This document shows positions 53,298 to 60,668 of a DNA stretch of 60,668 nucleotides, piece after piece. The notes beneath the pieces were generated by a model. The model was not told the DNA's origin, did no database searches, and saw only the letters and a program-made list of their open reading frames with translations. The stretch's first letter is position 1. Each line of letters begins with the position of its first letter. The translations under genes and the position numbers were made by a program. The stretch comes from Clostridia bacterium (GTDB lineage Bacteria; Bacillota; Clostridia; Saccharofermentanales; Saccharofermentanaceae): positions 1 to 60,668 of the forward strand of contig JAKSRG010000016.1 in the NCBI GenBank assembly GCA_024403735.1. The letters run 5' to 3'.

Positions 53298-54671
53298 GTG
53301 GCAAAGAAGAACAAACATAAGAAGAATGTTAATGTTGATGTAAATACTGAACCAAAGAAAGTTAAGACTGCTAAGAGCCATTCTAATAAGAAGGCTAGAG
53401 CAGGTATAAGCGCTATTCGTAACAGTATTTTTGCTGTAGTTGGTGTTGTAGTTGCTGTGGTAGTTATGCTCGTAGTAATTAAGATACTTTTCGACTCAAT
53501 TGCTGCAAAACCAGCTGTTCAGTTTATTACGACAGGTCGTGTTGAGCATACAATTGGTGCTACAGCGATTATCGTTAGAGATGAGACAGTTATCCCTTCT
53601 AAGACTGAAGGCGATTTGGTAACTAAGGCAACAGAAGGTAGCCGTGTAGCTACTTCTCAGCAGTTGGCTCTTATCGTTCCAGATAACATGTCTAGCGTAG
53701 TAACAAACCTTAGAAATACACAGTCACAGATTTCAGAAGTGCAGCAGGAAGTTATTGCTTCTGGTAAGGCACAGGGTGCTAGCCAGATATTTAAGAATGT
53801 AGATGAAGATATCTCACCAATTGTTGATTTGCTTCGTGTTGATTCAATGAATGGTAATCTTTCAGATCTTTCTTCATTTGAGTCATCTATATCAGTACTT
53901 ATTGATGGAAGAGAGAAGGACTTAGCTAAGATCGAGTTCGATGATGAGAGCTTGTCAATTCTTAGAAGTGATGCTGCTAGTTATGAGAATCAGCTATCAA
54001 AGAGTTCTGCAATTGTAACTGCACCATGTCCAGGTATTATTTCTTATAAGCTTGATGGTCAGGAAGAAGAATTGTCTTTTGATTATTTGCTTACAGCTAA
54101 TCCAGATGAGATTAATAACAAGATTGAATCATCAACAGGTGTTATTACATCTGATATGACTATCTCTAAGGGTGAGAACGTAGCTCGTATCTCACAGAAT
54201 GAGGAGCAGTATTTGGCTGTTGTTCTTAGAGGTAAGGATGTTAATGCAGTAGATTTCAAGCTTGAATCAAAGCACAACATTAACGTTGCTTCAGAGGGTG
54301 TAACAATTGATAACTGCGTTGTTGTTAGATCAGAGCCTTGTGATGATGGTTTGCTCGTTGTTTTCTCTACAACACGACATGTTGAGAGTTTGATGGATTT
54401 AAGAACAGTTAATATTGAGATTGTAATTAACTCTACAACTGGTCTTCATGTACCAGTTAGCTGTCTTGTTGAGCCAGATTATAAGCGTGGTGTAGCTACA
54501 ATCTATGTTAACGAAGATGGATTTGTTTTAGAGGTAAAAGTATTTATCGATGATTACGATAGAGAGTTCGCTATTATCAGACCATTTACAGAGGGTGATA
54601 AGCATCCAACTACTAAGAGTGTAATCATAACCAATCCTACGGTAACCAAGCCAGGTGAGAAGGTGAATTAA
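53298..54671 (+). CDS. HlyD-like single-pass membrane protein upstream of yggS-sepF
   Basis: 457 residues. A Lys-rich cytoplasmic N-terminus, a membrane segment near residues 45-68 (IFAVVGVVVAVVVMLVVIKILF), then an extracytoplasmic part with barrel-sandwich-like halves ('TEGDLVTKATEGSRV', 'SKGENVARISQNEEQYLAVVL') around a short helical coil ('TNLRNTQSQISEVQQEVI'). Similar proteins often precede yggS and sepF in Clostridia, so a link with cell division or envelope is possible. GTG start at 53298, 9 nt after GGAGG. No export ATPase is adjacent, so an efflux role is doubtful. Confidence 0.8.
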   Translation: MAKKNKHKKNVNVDVNTEPKKVKTAKSHSNKKARAGISAIRNSIFAVVGVVVAVVVMLVVIKILFDSIAAKPAVQFITTGRVEHTIGATAIIVRDETVIPSKTEGDLVTKATEGSRVATSQQLALIVPDNMSSVVTNLRNTQSQISEVQQEVIASGKAQGASQIFKNVDEDISPIVDLLRVDSMNGNLSDLSSFESSISVLIDGREKDLAKIEFDDESLSILRSDAASYENQLSKSSAIVTAPCPGIISYKLDGQEEELSFDYLLTANPDEINNKIESSTGVITSDMTISKGENVARISQNEEQYLAVVLRGKDVNAVDFKLESKHNINVASEGVTIDNCVVVRSEPCDDGLLVVFSTTRHVESLMDLRTVNIEIVINSTTGLHVPVSCLVEPDYKRGVATIYVNEDGFVLEVKVFIDDYDREFAIIRPFTEGDKHPTTKSVIITNPTVTKPGEKVN

Positions 54672-54673
54672 AT

Positions 54674-55414
54674 ATGAGTGATATTGATGTTAATGAACTT
54701 TCAGAACAGATGAAAGAAAGAATAAAGGGTATCAATTCTCGTATTGAAGCTGCTTGTAAAGAAGCAGGTAGAGATTCTAGTGAGATTACTCTTATTGGTG
54801 TATCTAAAGTGTTCCCTGTAGAGTATGCTAAGGCGGCTGTATTGGCTGGTCTAGGCGATTTAGGAGAGAATAGAGTACAAGAACTTGTTCCTAAGTATGA
54901 GACGCTTTCTAGCGAAGGATTAAAGCCTAATTGGCACTTGATTGGTACACTTCAGAAAAATAAGGTTAAGTACATTATTGGTAAGACAAAGCTCATTCAT
55001 TCAGTTGATTCAATTGAATTGGCATATGAGATTGAAAAGAAGTCAAAGGCTGCTGGAATTGTAACTGATATATTACTTCAGACAAATGTATCAGGAGAAG
55101 AGACTAAACATGGATTTGAACCAAGTGAACTTAGTTCAGTTATTAGTGAATTAAATGGATGTAGCTCAATACGTGTCTGTGGCTTGATGACTATGGCGCC
55201 AATACAACAGTATGATGGTCAGGCCTTAGAAGTATTCACAGAAACAAAGAGAATATTCGATGAACTCAAGTCTGTTACAAAGGATCCTAATTGTTGGACA
55301 GTACTATCTATGGGCATGAGCCAGGACTTCGAAGCTGCTATAAAGGCAGGCTGTACTCACATTAGAATTGGTACTTCGATCTTTGGAAATCGTCAATATA
55401 TAGATGTTCATTAA
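54674..55414 (+). CDS. yggS: YggS/PLPBP family pyridoxal-phosphate homeostasis protein
   Basis: 246 residues, a single-domain PLP barrel without catalytic domain. PLP-Lys in 'LIGVSKVFP', then 'LGENRVQEL', 'WHLIGTLQKNK', 'TNVSGEETKHG', 'GLMTMAP' and 'LSMGMSQDFEAAI' are all diagnostic. It buffers PLP in the cytoplasm. It starts two bases after the HlyD-like gene's stop and precedes sepF, its common neighbour in Gram-positive division clusters. Confidence 0.95.
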   Translation: MSDIDVNELSEQMKERIKGINSRIEAACKEAGRDSSEITLIGVSKVFPVEYAKAAVLAGLGDLGENRVQELVPKYETLSSEGLKPNWHLIGTLQKNKVKYIIGKTKLIHSVDSIELAYEIEKKSKAAGIVTDILLQTNVSGEETKHGFEPSELSSVISELNGCSSIRVCGLMTMAPIQQYDGQALEVFTETKRIFDELKSVTKDPNCWTVLSMGMSQDFEAAIKAGCTHIRIGTSIFGNRQYIDVH

Positions 55415-55568
55415 TGTTACATTCTTGTAATAAAAGCCCTTAAAATAGCGATTACGTTACACTTAAGCCTAATCTATGGAAAAGTGAATTTGTTATTAGT
55501 ACAATCCCTTCATAGTTAATTACACCCTTGGTGGTTCGGGGTATTTATAAAAACAGGAGGAATTAAAA

Positions 55569-56060
55569 ATGGCAGATTTTTTCACAAAGTTTAAGGATTT
55601 TATCACAGGCGGCGAAGAGGTTTCTTACGAGGAAGAGACATACGAGGGTATCGAAGATACAGCTGAAGAGACTTGGGGTACAACAATTGAGGAGCCAACA
55701 TCTTATGGTTCATACAACACATATGTTGAGACACCTATCGCAGCAGCTCCAGTTACTCCAGTAGTTACAAAGCCAGTTGAGCAGCCATCTGCAACAGTAG
55801 TAATGTTCAATCCTTATGACATTAAGACAAGCCAGACAGTTTGCGATCACATCCGTGAGGGTCATATCGTTATTTGCAATCTTACAGCTAGCTCAAACAA
55901 CCAGCGTGTTGTTGACTACATCTCAGGTGGTGTTTATGCTTTGGACGGTAGAATTGAGCCAACAGCAGTAAAGACAACATTCGTTTGCACACCTAAGAAT
56001 GTTACTCTCTATGTTGAGGGTGAAGCTTCAGAGACAGCTACAAAGGTTTCAGCTCTCTAA
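55569..56060 (+). CDS. sepF: Cell division protein SepF
   Basis: 163 residues: an amphipathic N-terminal membrane-targeting helix (MADFFTKFKDFI), an acidic/Thr-rich linker, and the SepF core from ~80 ('VVMFNPYDIKTSQTVCDHIREGHIVICNL', 'RVVDYISGGVYALDGRIE', 'FVCTPKNVTLY'). SepF bundles and anchors FtsZ. It has AGGAGG, its own 154-bp upstream region and a terminator, and C-ending codons typical of strong expression. Confidence 0.95.
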   Translation: MADFFTKFKDFITGGEEVSYEEETYEGIEDTAEETWGTTIEEPTSYGSYNTYVETPIAAAPVTPVVTKPVEQPSATVVMFNPYDIKTSQTVCDHIREGHIVICNLTASSNNQRVVDYISGGVYALDGRIEPTAVKTTFVCTPKNVTLYVEGEASETATKVSAL

Positions 56061-56083
56061 TTTTGAATACGAATTTAATATTT

Positions 56084-56118
56084 ATATCCCAAACTTTTTG
56101 TTTGGGATATATTTTTTT
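56084..56118 (+). terminator. Terminator of sepF
   Basis: Perfect 11-bp stem (56084-56094 / 56100-56110), loop TTTTT, then seven T. Confidence 0.92.
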
Positions 56119-56171
56119 GCAAAGATTTGAATTATAATCTTGATAATATTTTCGTTGACAGGTGGTAGTAT

Positions 56172-56795
56172 ATGGACGCTAGTACTAGAATCGACATTCT
56201 TGATCGTATGACTTTGTTAGCTGAGGTCGTATCTAACGAGGCTCAGGCTTTATGTGAATTAGTTGACTTTATTGATGATGCAGATGTAATTGCTAAGAAA
56301 GTATCTTATTTGGAGAATGAGGCTGATGCTTCTAACCATATGCTTAACGAAAAGTACAGAGGTACAGATATTGTTGATGATGAAGAAGCAATGTATCTGT
56401 TTAATATTTTCGCTAAGTTAGAAGAGTGCACAGATGTCATAGATAAGCTTGCTACTTCAATTGTTGCATTCAATGTTACTCATCTTAGAAGTGAGATGAT
56501 TCGTGATTTGGTTGATATTAGTTCATGTGCTGTAAGAGTTTGTCAGTTGGTTGATTCTTTGAAGGACAGTTCAGCTTTCGCTGATTCTCAGAGATTGATT
56601 ATTGCTATTAATCACTTCAGAGATAATGCAACTAAGAATTATGCTACGAATATGAGAGAACTCTTTATTAATGAGAAGGATGCGATTGAAGTTATCAGAT
56701 GGAAAGAGATACTCACACAGATATCTGAGGTATACACTACATTTGAGCATTTTGCTGATTGTTGTGAAGATTACTTGTTGAAATCTAAGATTTAA
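56172..56795 (+). CDS. DUF47/PhoU-like helical protein
   Basis: 207 residues, all helical, with paired acidic clusters ('KKVSYLENEADASNHMLNEKY', 'DDEEAMYLFNIFAKLEECTDVID') as in DUF47 proteins, the PhoU-like partners of PiT phosphate transporters; the acidic motifs bind metals. No pit gene is next to it, which is unusual. Single gene with its own terminator. Confidence 0.8.
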   Translation: MDASTRIDILDRMTLLAEVVSNEAQALCELVDFIDDADVIAKKVSYLENEADASNHMLNEKYRGTDIVDDEEAMYLFNIFAKLEECTDVIDKLATSIVAFNVTHLRSEMIRDLVDISSCAVRVCQLVDSLKDSSAFADSQRLIIAINHFRDNATKNYATNMRELFINEKDAIEVIRWKEILTQISEVYTTFEHFADCCEDYLLKSKI

Positions 56796-56796
56796 T

Positions 56797-56824
56797 TAAT
56801 AACGGCGTTAGCCGTTATTTTTTT
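56797..56824 (+). terminator. Terminator of the DUF47 gene
   Basis: Perfect 9-bp stem AATAACGGC / GCCGTTATT around GTTA, then T6. Confidence 0.9.
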
Positions 56825-56917
56825 GCAATTTTTCTGACTACTGGTAATCATTTTGACATGCTCGAATAATCCCTTGTTATGTTAAAATAAATTGAATTAT
56901 CAGATAGAGGTCATATT

Positions 56918-58231
56918 ATGGCGACAAGAGAAGAAAAGTTTAAGGCGTTTTTACAATCGCTTCCAGAAGATAAAAGACAGCAGTTATTCGTATATCTTAA
57001 GAATCTTAATCCAACAGACCGAGTAAAGGCTATTGATACTATTATTGCTAGAACTGAATCTGGTAAGGCTTCGGTTCCTACAGCTAGTCAACCAGCTGCT
57101 CCTCAGAGACCTGCAGCTGCTACTAATCTTACGCCTGTTCAGAAGCCTCAGAATGCTTCTCCTGTTCAGTTTGATATGAGAAGTATTTCTCGCCCTAGTA
57201 CTAATCAGGCACCTAATGTAGCCCCAGTAGTTAAGCCAGTAGCTCCTAGTCGCCCTGCGAATAGTCAAGCTCCTAAGCCTACAAATAATCAGCATAGACC
57301 TAATCCAGAAGTTAAGAAGACATCTAGTAGTTCAGCTACTGTGATTAGCTCGAAAACAAAACGTGATCTTCTTATTGTTGCAGTTGTGTTGATTGTGTTC
57401 ACTGGCATTTGTTTCGCAGCAAAGTATATTATTGATAAGAAATTAAGTAATAAAACGGAAACGACAACGGTTGCCATTAGTGATAGTGTAGCTAGTGAGG
57501 TAACTTCTCCAGTTGTTGATGAAACAGCTACGACTACAACAGCTGAGACAACAGAAGTAACTCCTACGCCAATTCCTACACCATCTAGTGTTCCACTTAA
57601 TAGTAATGCTCCTGATTTAACAGGAATGGTTATTGTTATTGATCCAGGACATCAGATGGAGACTTCATATGAAGTTGAGAATGTTGCTTCATGGCAGACA
57701 TCTACAAAGAAGAAAGCTACTTGCGGTACAGTAGGTAAAGCAACAGGTATTCCTGAATATGAATTAACTCTTGATATTGCTCTTATCACAAAGGATTACC
57801 TTGAGCAGTGTGGAGCTACTGTAATTCTTACTAGATATGAAAATGATGTAAATATTTCTAATCAGGAAAGAGCAAATATCGCGGTAAGTAGTGGAGCTGA
57901 TTTGTTTATCAGAATCCATGCTGATGCAGCTAATGATAGTTACCAGTCAGGTGTAAGAGTCTTTGTACCTGATAGTGGAGACTATGTATCTGTTAATGGT
58001 GATCTTGGAAATGCATTAGGTCAGGGAGTTGCCGATACATTAGGATTGAGCTTTATAGGAACTAAGAAGACAAGTCTTTATACAGGTCTTAATTATGCAA
58101 ATACAGTTCCTTCTTTCCAGATATCTTTAGGTCTCTTGTCAAATAGCGATGATGAGGCAATTCTTATCAATGAAGATAATCAGGTTCAGATAGCTGCTTC
58201 AATCGCTGAATTTGCTGTAGAACTAAATTAA
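56918..58231 (+). CDS. N-acetylmuramoyl-L-alanine amidase (Amidase_3), membrane-anchored
   Basis: 437 residues. A cytoplasmic N-terminal ~145 residues, Ala/Pro/Gln-rich and probably disordered, a membrane segment (LLIVAVVLIVFTGICFAA), a Thr/Pro-rich extracytoplasmic linker, and an Amidase_3 domain from ~232: 'MVIVIDPGHQME' (zinc His), Glu in 'GIPEYELTLDIA', 'VILTRYENDV', and 'LFIRIHADAA' (zinc His). It cleaves the MurNAc-L-Ala bond of peptidoglycan. The long cytoplasmic part is uncommon for amidases and could link it to division proteins. Confidence 0.9.
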   Translation: MATREEKFKAFLQSLPEDKRQQLFVYLKNLNPTDRVKAIDTIIARTESGKASVPTASQPAAPQRPAAATNLTPVQKPQNASPVQFDMRSISRPSTNQAPNVAPVVKPVAPSRPANSQAPKPTNNQHRPNPEVKKTSSSSATVISSKTKRDLLIVAVVLIVFTGICFAAKYIIDKKLSNKTETTTVAISDSVASEVTSPVVDETATTTTAETTEVTPTPIPTPSSVPLNSNAPDLTGMVIVIDPGHQMETSYEVENVASWQTSTKKKATCGTVGKATGIPEYELTLDIALITKDYLEQCGATVILTRYENDVNISNQERANIAVSSGADLFIRIHADAANDSYQSGVRVFVPDSGDYVSVNGDLGNALGQGVADTLGLSFIGTKKTSLYTGLNYANTVPSFQISLGLLSNSDDEAILINEDNQVQIAASIAEFAVELN

Positions 58232-58304
58232 TTAGTTACATTTTAAAAATAATTGATATATGTTAGAATTTTTACGTTGATGCTTTTTGTTTAGGGAGGT
58301 AGCT

Positions 58305-58802
58305 ATGAGCGATGAGATTGATGATTTGAGAGATTTTCTAGAGCGTCAGAAGGAACAGGATGAGGAAAAGACTAAAGAGACTCCTGTTGATTTAGAGAAA
58401 AAGAATTATTTTCGAGATGATCCAGATATCGAGAATTTTATCTCTGCTACTAGCGTAACAAAAGATCTTAAGAGATTGATGGAGCGCGTAGATGAGCTCG
58501 AAGTTCTCAATTACGGTCTTTGGTTGATGCTCGAGAAGAAGGGCTTTACTCATGAAGAGTTTAATGAAGCTTTGTCTGAAGCTAAGGAAAGAGTATTAAC
58601 TAAGTTAACTACTAAGACAGAGGCTCTTGTTTGTCCTAAATGTGGTAAGCAGCTTCAGGCTGGCGATATCTTCAGTGTTAAGTGTATCTACTGTGGTTAT
58701 GAGATGATGTCTAATCCATATTTGCAGAATGAACCTGCTGTTGAGAAGGTTGAAGAGAAGCCTTACGATGTAAATGATGATTTGAAGTTTGACGAAGAGT
58801 AA
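58305..58802 (+). CDS. Coiled-coil zinc-ribbon protein, function unknown
   Basis: 165 residues, highly charged. A coiled-coil-like centre ('LMERVDELEVLNYGLWLMLEKKG') is followed by a zinc ribbon, CPKCGK and CIYCGYE, at about residues 113-135 and an acidic tail. ATG 58305 has AGGGAGG; the in-frame TTG at 58287 overlaps no site. No function proposed. Bounded downstream by the tmRNA promoter. Confidence 0.75.
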   Translation: MSDEIDDLRDFLERQKEQDEEKTKETPVDLEKKNYFRDDPDIENFISATSVTKDLKRLMERVDELEVLNYGLWLMLEKKGFTHEEFNEALSEAKERVLTKLTTKTEALVCPKCGKQLQAGDIFSVKCIYCGYEMMSNPYLQNEPAVEKVEEKPYDVNDDLKFDEE

Positions 58803-58808
58803 CTACTA

Positions 58809-58837
58809 TTGACATCGATAAATAGTGGTGTTATATT
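58809..58837 (+). promoter_or_regulatory. tmRNA promoter (TTGACA-17-TATATT)
   Basis: TTGACA (58809-58814), 17-bp spacer, TATATT (58832-58837). Predicted start near 58845 gives a ~45-nt leader to be removed by RNase P. Confidence 0.88.
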
Positions 58838-58888
58838 AACTCATCCTACTAATAGGACATCAGTTTTCGTGTGTGAATTGATGACTAT

Positions 58889-59265
58889 GGGGGTGCACTG
58901 GTTTCGACAGGGTCGTTGATGTCAGGGAAGCGGGTGGAGGATTCTCGTTGGCCTCCTAAATAAACGAGAAATGCAAGTAATTGCAAACAACACACAGCTC
59001 GTAGCAGCATAATTTTTGCTACCGCCTGACTTATATATCTGCGTATAAGTTAATGGCGCCAGTTGCAGACCTTACCTGATAGAGGTTAAACAGGACCCCA
59101 TTATATGGAAAGCTTTGACCGTGTAATGTATTTATGAAGCTACCGGAATTAATGCCTGTCATTGGGCGAATTAAGAAAGGGAATAAAACCATACAATGAA
59201 TGCACCCGGAGATGCCTTGGAGGATATGGTTTTGGACAGGAGTTCGATTCTCCTCACCTCCACCA
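58889..59265 (+). ncRNA. ssrA: Transfer-messenger RNA (tmRNA)
   Basis: 5' end GGGGGTG pairs with CACCTCC at 59255-59261 (one G-U), with encoded CCA at 59263-59265. The 5' block 'TGGTTTCGACAGGG' and the T-loop 'GTTCGATTC' are standard. The tag frame reads GCA AAC AAC ACA CAG CTC GTA GCA GCA TAA at 58983-59012, giving ANNTQLVAA after the charged Ala. It rescues stalled ribosomes with SmpB. Confidence 0.97.
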
Positions 59266-59271
59266 AATTAT

Positions 59272-59303
59272 CCCTTGAAACTGTTAGGTTTCGAGGGTTT
59301 TTT
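59272..59303 (+). terminator. tmRNA terminator
   Basis: 10-bp stem with one G-U pair (59272-59281 / 59288-59297), 6-nt loop, six T. Confidence 0.92.
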
Positions 59304-59339
59304 ATTGCTAATTATTTGATGATGTGAAAGAGGTATGAT

Positions 59340-59876
59340 ATGAGTAACGAGGAACTTAGAGAAAAACAACAGGAAGTAATGGATGAATACAAAAGAAAGC
59401 TGGCTTCAAACTCAGCTGTTAGTAAATGGGTGAATCATAAGAAAATGATTCGTCTGATAGGTGTTATTTTTCTATTGGCTTATTTTGGTATTCAGTATTT
59501 AGCATTTCAAAGCGTAAATGCTGAGATAAATGTTGCGTTACTTGTTGTAAAAGCTCTGTTTGGCATATTTGGGTTTACATTCTTCATTCTTCCAACTGGA
59601 CCATGGAAAGCTAGTTTGATGTTCTATTTGTCTGCTGCATATAATTTTGCGGATATAGTAAACTTCTATATGAAGAATGGAGACTTTAGCTTCTATTTTT
59701 CAAATGGACCAATGTTAGAAATCTACTTTATTATGTCAGTTTTGATCCCAATATTGTTTTTACTTTTAGCATGCTGGCTTACAATTCCAAAGAAGAATAG
59801 AGAACTTGCAGATCAAGCACAAGAGTTAAATAAAGAGTATATTGAAAATATAAAGCAGCTCAATAGTAAGAATTAA
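59340..59876 (+). CDS. Four-TM membrane protein, function unknown
   Basis: 178 residues: charged N-terminus, four membrane segments (LIGVIFLLAYFGIQYLAF; VALLVVKALFGIFGFTFFIL; a middle helix pair; FIMSVLIPILFLLLACWL) and a Gln/Glu/Lys-rich C-terminal helix. GAGG lies before the ATG. Not recognised. Confidence 0.7.
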   Translation: MSNEELREKQQEVMDEYKRKLASNSAVSKWVNHKKMIRLIGVIFLLAYFGIQYLAFQSVNAEINVALLVVKALFGIFGFTFFILPTGPWKASLMFYLSAAYNFADIVNFYMKNGDFSFYFSNGPMLEIYFIMSVLIPILFLLLACWLTIPKKNRELADQAQELNKEYIENIKQLNSKN

Positions 59877-59934
59877 AGTGATTTACTACTGCTTTTGTAT
59901 TACTGTGTAGTTTTTCGAGATCTGAGGCAAAAGG

Positions 59935-60447
59935 ATGAATGAGAGTAAGAAATTAAATGAGATTTGTCAATTACTAAAGGATGAACTCATAGATAATGGA
60001 TATATGTATGGTTTTTACTTGAAAGATCGACGTGTTATTCCTAATACATCGCTTGGATTTGATACGGAATTTGCTAATCTACTTACTTCTGAGTATCGTA
60101 TTCAGGAGCCCAAAGTTAGTAGACGTGAGAAAGTTGCTACATGTTTAGATGCTGTCTTGATTATGAAGGAAATTCTTTCTGAACAGGATATTGAAAGTAA
60201 AATATGGATGTTGTTCTTAAAAGAGAAGAGAAAAGTGCATTCAGTATTGACCTTTGAAATTGATGGAAAGATTGTTTATCTTGAACTGACTCCACAGTTT
60301 AGAAAGAGCAACTATGGAAAAGAGATATTGTTCGAAGGAATAGAAGCATTTTTTTCTTACTGGGAACAACAAGGTTATATTGTTAGTGACATAACAGATA
60401 TGTGCAAGCCTGGGGCAAATCCCGATTTTTTCATGGTAAATAAGTGA
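59935..60447 (+). CDS. Uncharacterised protein, possible transglutaminase-like fold
   Basis: 170 residues, soluble. 'VATCLDAVLIMKEILSEQ', then 'KVHSVLTFEIDGKIVYLEL', resembles the order Cys ... His ... Asp/Glu of transglutaminase-like (papain-fold) domains, with Cys near residue 70, His near 102 and an acidic residue near 116. This is a weak, motif-order match only. GAGG at 59924-59927 precedes the ATG. It follows the membrane protein gene by 58 nt. Confidence 0.6.
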   Translation: MNESKKLNEICQLLKDELIDNGYMYGFYLKDRRVIPNTSLGFDTEFANLLTSEYRIQEPKVSRREKVATCLDAVLIMKEILSEQDIESKIWMLFLKEKRKVHSVLTFEIDGKIVYLELTPQFRKSNYGKEILFEGIEAFFSYWEQQGYIVSDITDMCKPGANPDFFMVNK

Positions 60448-60668
60448 TTAGCCTCTGATTTTTCTGTAAGAGGAACTGGATTATCATATCAGCTTCTTAG
60501 TTTTGTTGAGAACCATGCCTATAATAGTGGTGCGAGGTATATGAGGGTTGGAGAATTAATTGTGAACCAACGGAGGAGATGGAGAACCATATCTGATAAA
60601 TAGTTCAGGCAACTTTGAATTTATATAACAAAATATGTGAAGGGCTGGTGGTCAAATGATATATAGAT
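60448..60668. other. Window-end region without an identified gene
   Basis: The frame of the preceding gene stays open for 51 codons past its TGA to a TAG at 60601, but nothing recognisable is encoded. An ATG at 60541 (after GCGAGG) would give a 20-residue peptide. ATG at 60658 after AAGGG could begin a gene cut off by the window edge; it cannot be judged. Confidence 0.3.

Noticed and set aside
58974..59034. Alternative tmRNA tag frame beginning GCA AGT AAT
   Set aside because: It gives an 18-residue peptide without the usual LAA/VAA end; the frame ending GTA GCA GCA TAA fits the family.
60445..60603. Stop-codon readthrough or Sec extension of the 59935 gene
   Set aside because: The frame stays open for 51 codons after TGA, but this length is easily reached by chance; there is no recognisable protein and no SECIS-like hairpin was seen.

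Overview
The window is low-G+C bacterial DNA with strong AGGAGG-type ribosome binding sites and short intergenic T-tailed hairpins. SepF, AddAB, a TIGR03960/TIGR03936 radical-SAM pair, LplB/YtcP-type sugar transporters and a TP-rich, Cna-B-repeat surface protein point to a Clostridia-class Bacillota, most likely a xylan-degrading Lachnospiraceae (Butyrivibrio-like). The genus is an inference; no rRNA is present.

Layout. 1-2.5 kb: 3' end of a large repeat-built surface adhesin. 2.5-5.2 kb: radical-SAM protein and its partner. 5.2-9.9 kb: a lipid block with a FabT-like MarR regulator, a stand-alone acyl carrier protein, a lipid kinase, PlsC and a long-chain acyl-CoA synthetase preceded by a FabT-type box. 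10-17.7 kb: AddB/AddA recombination nuclease and TadA. 17.9-25 kb: a zinc-ribbon membrane protein, the primary sigma factor, then four overlapping or closely spaced genes for an Rnf-like membrane complex that is clearly not a normal Rnf, and tRNA-Arg(CCU). 25-28 kb: a TetR regulator with a PEP-dependent phosphotransferase-like enzyme and a perfect palindromic operator, then a triple 72-bp repeat.

28.4-47 kb is a glucuronate / glucuronoxylan utilisation locus: GntR regulator, uxuB, uxuA, a YesL-type membrane protein, an SGNH acetylesterase, an aldouronate-type ABC importer (two permeases plus a lipoprotein binding protein), an intracellular GH115 alpha-glucuronidase, uxaC, kdgA and kdgK. Together these import decorated xylo-oligosaccharides, remove acetyl and (4-O-methyl)glucuronosyl groups, and take glucuronate via fructuronate, mannonate and KDG to pyruvate and glyceraldehyde-3-phosphate. 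The same dyad CTAG(A/T)ATACTAG occurs at three control regions and in two of them covers the -10 hexamer, suggesting one repressor for the regulon.

47-51.5 kb: a short-chain dehydrogenase remnant, then response regulator, sirtuin, BcrAB-like ABC transporter and histidine kinase. 51.5-60.7 kb: housekeeping genes (ACT protein, Met-gamma-lyase family enzyme, HlyD-like protein, YggS, SepF, DUF47/PhoU-like protein, amidase, zinc-ribbon protein), tmRNA with its own consensus promoter, and two uncharacterised proteins.

The best candidate for an undescribed system is the Rnf-like cluster at 19,972-24,941. It keeps the RnfC iron-sulfur subunit, but the usual flavin-acceptor threonine is replaced by an aromatic residue in both the RnfD- and RnfG-like subunits. 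RnfB is absent, and a double-length RnfE/A-like membrane protein stands in for the separate RnfA and RnfE. All family assignments are from sequence reading only; no database search was run.
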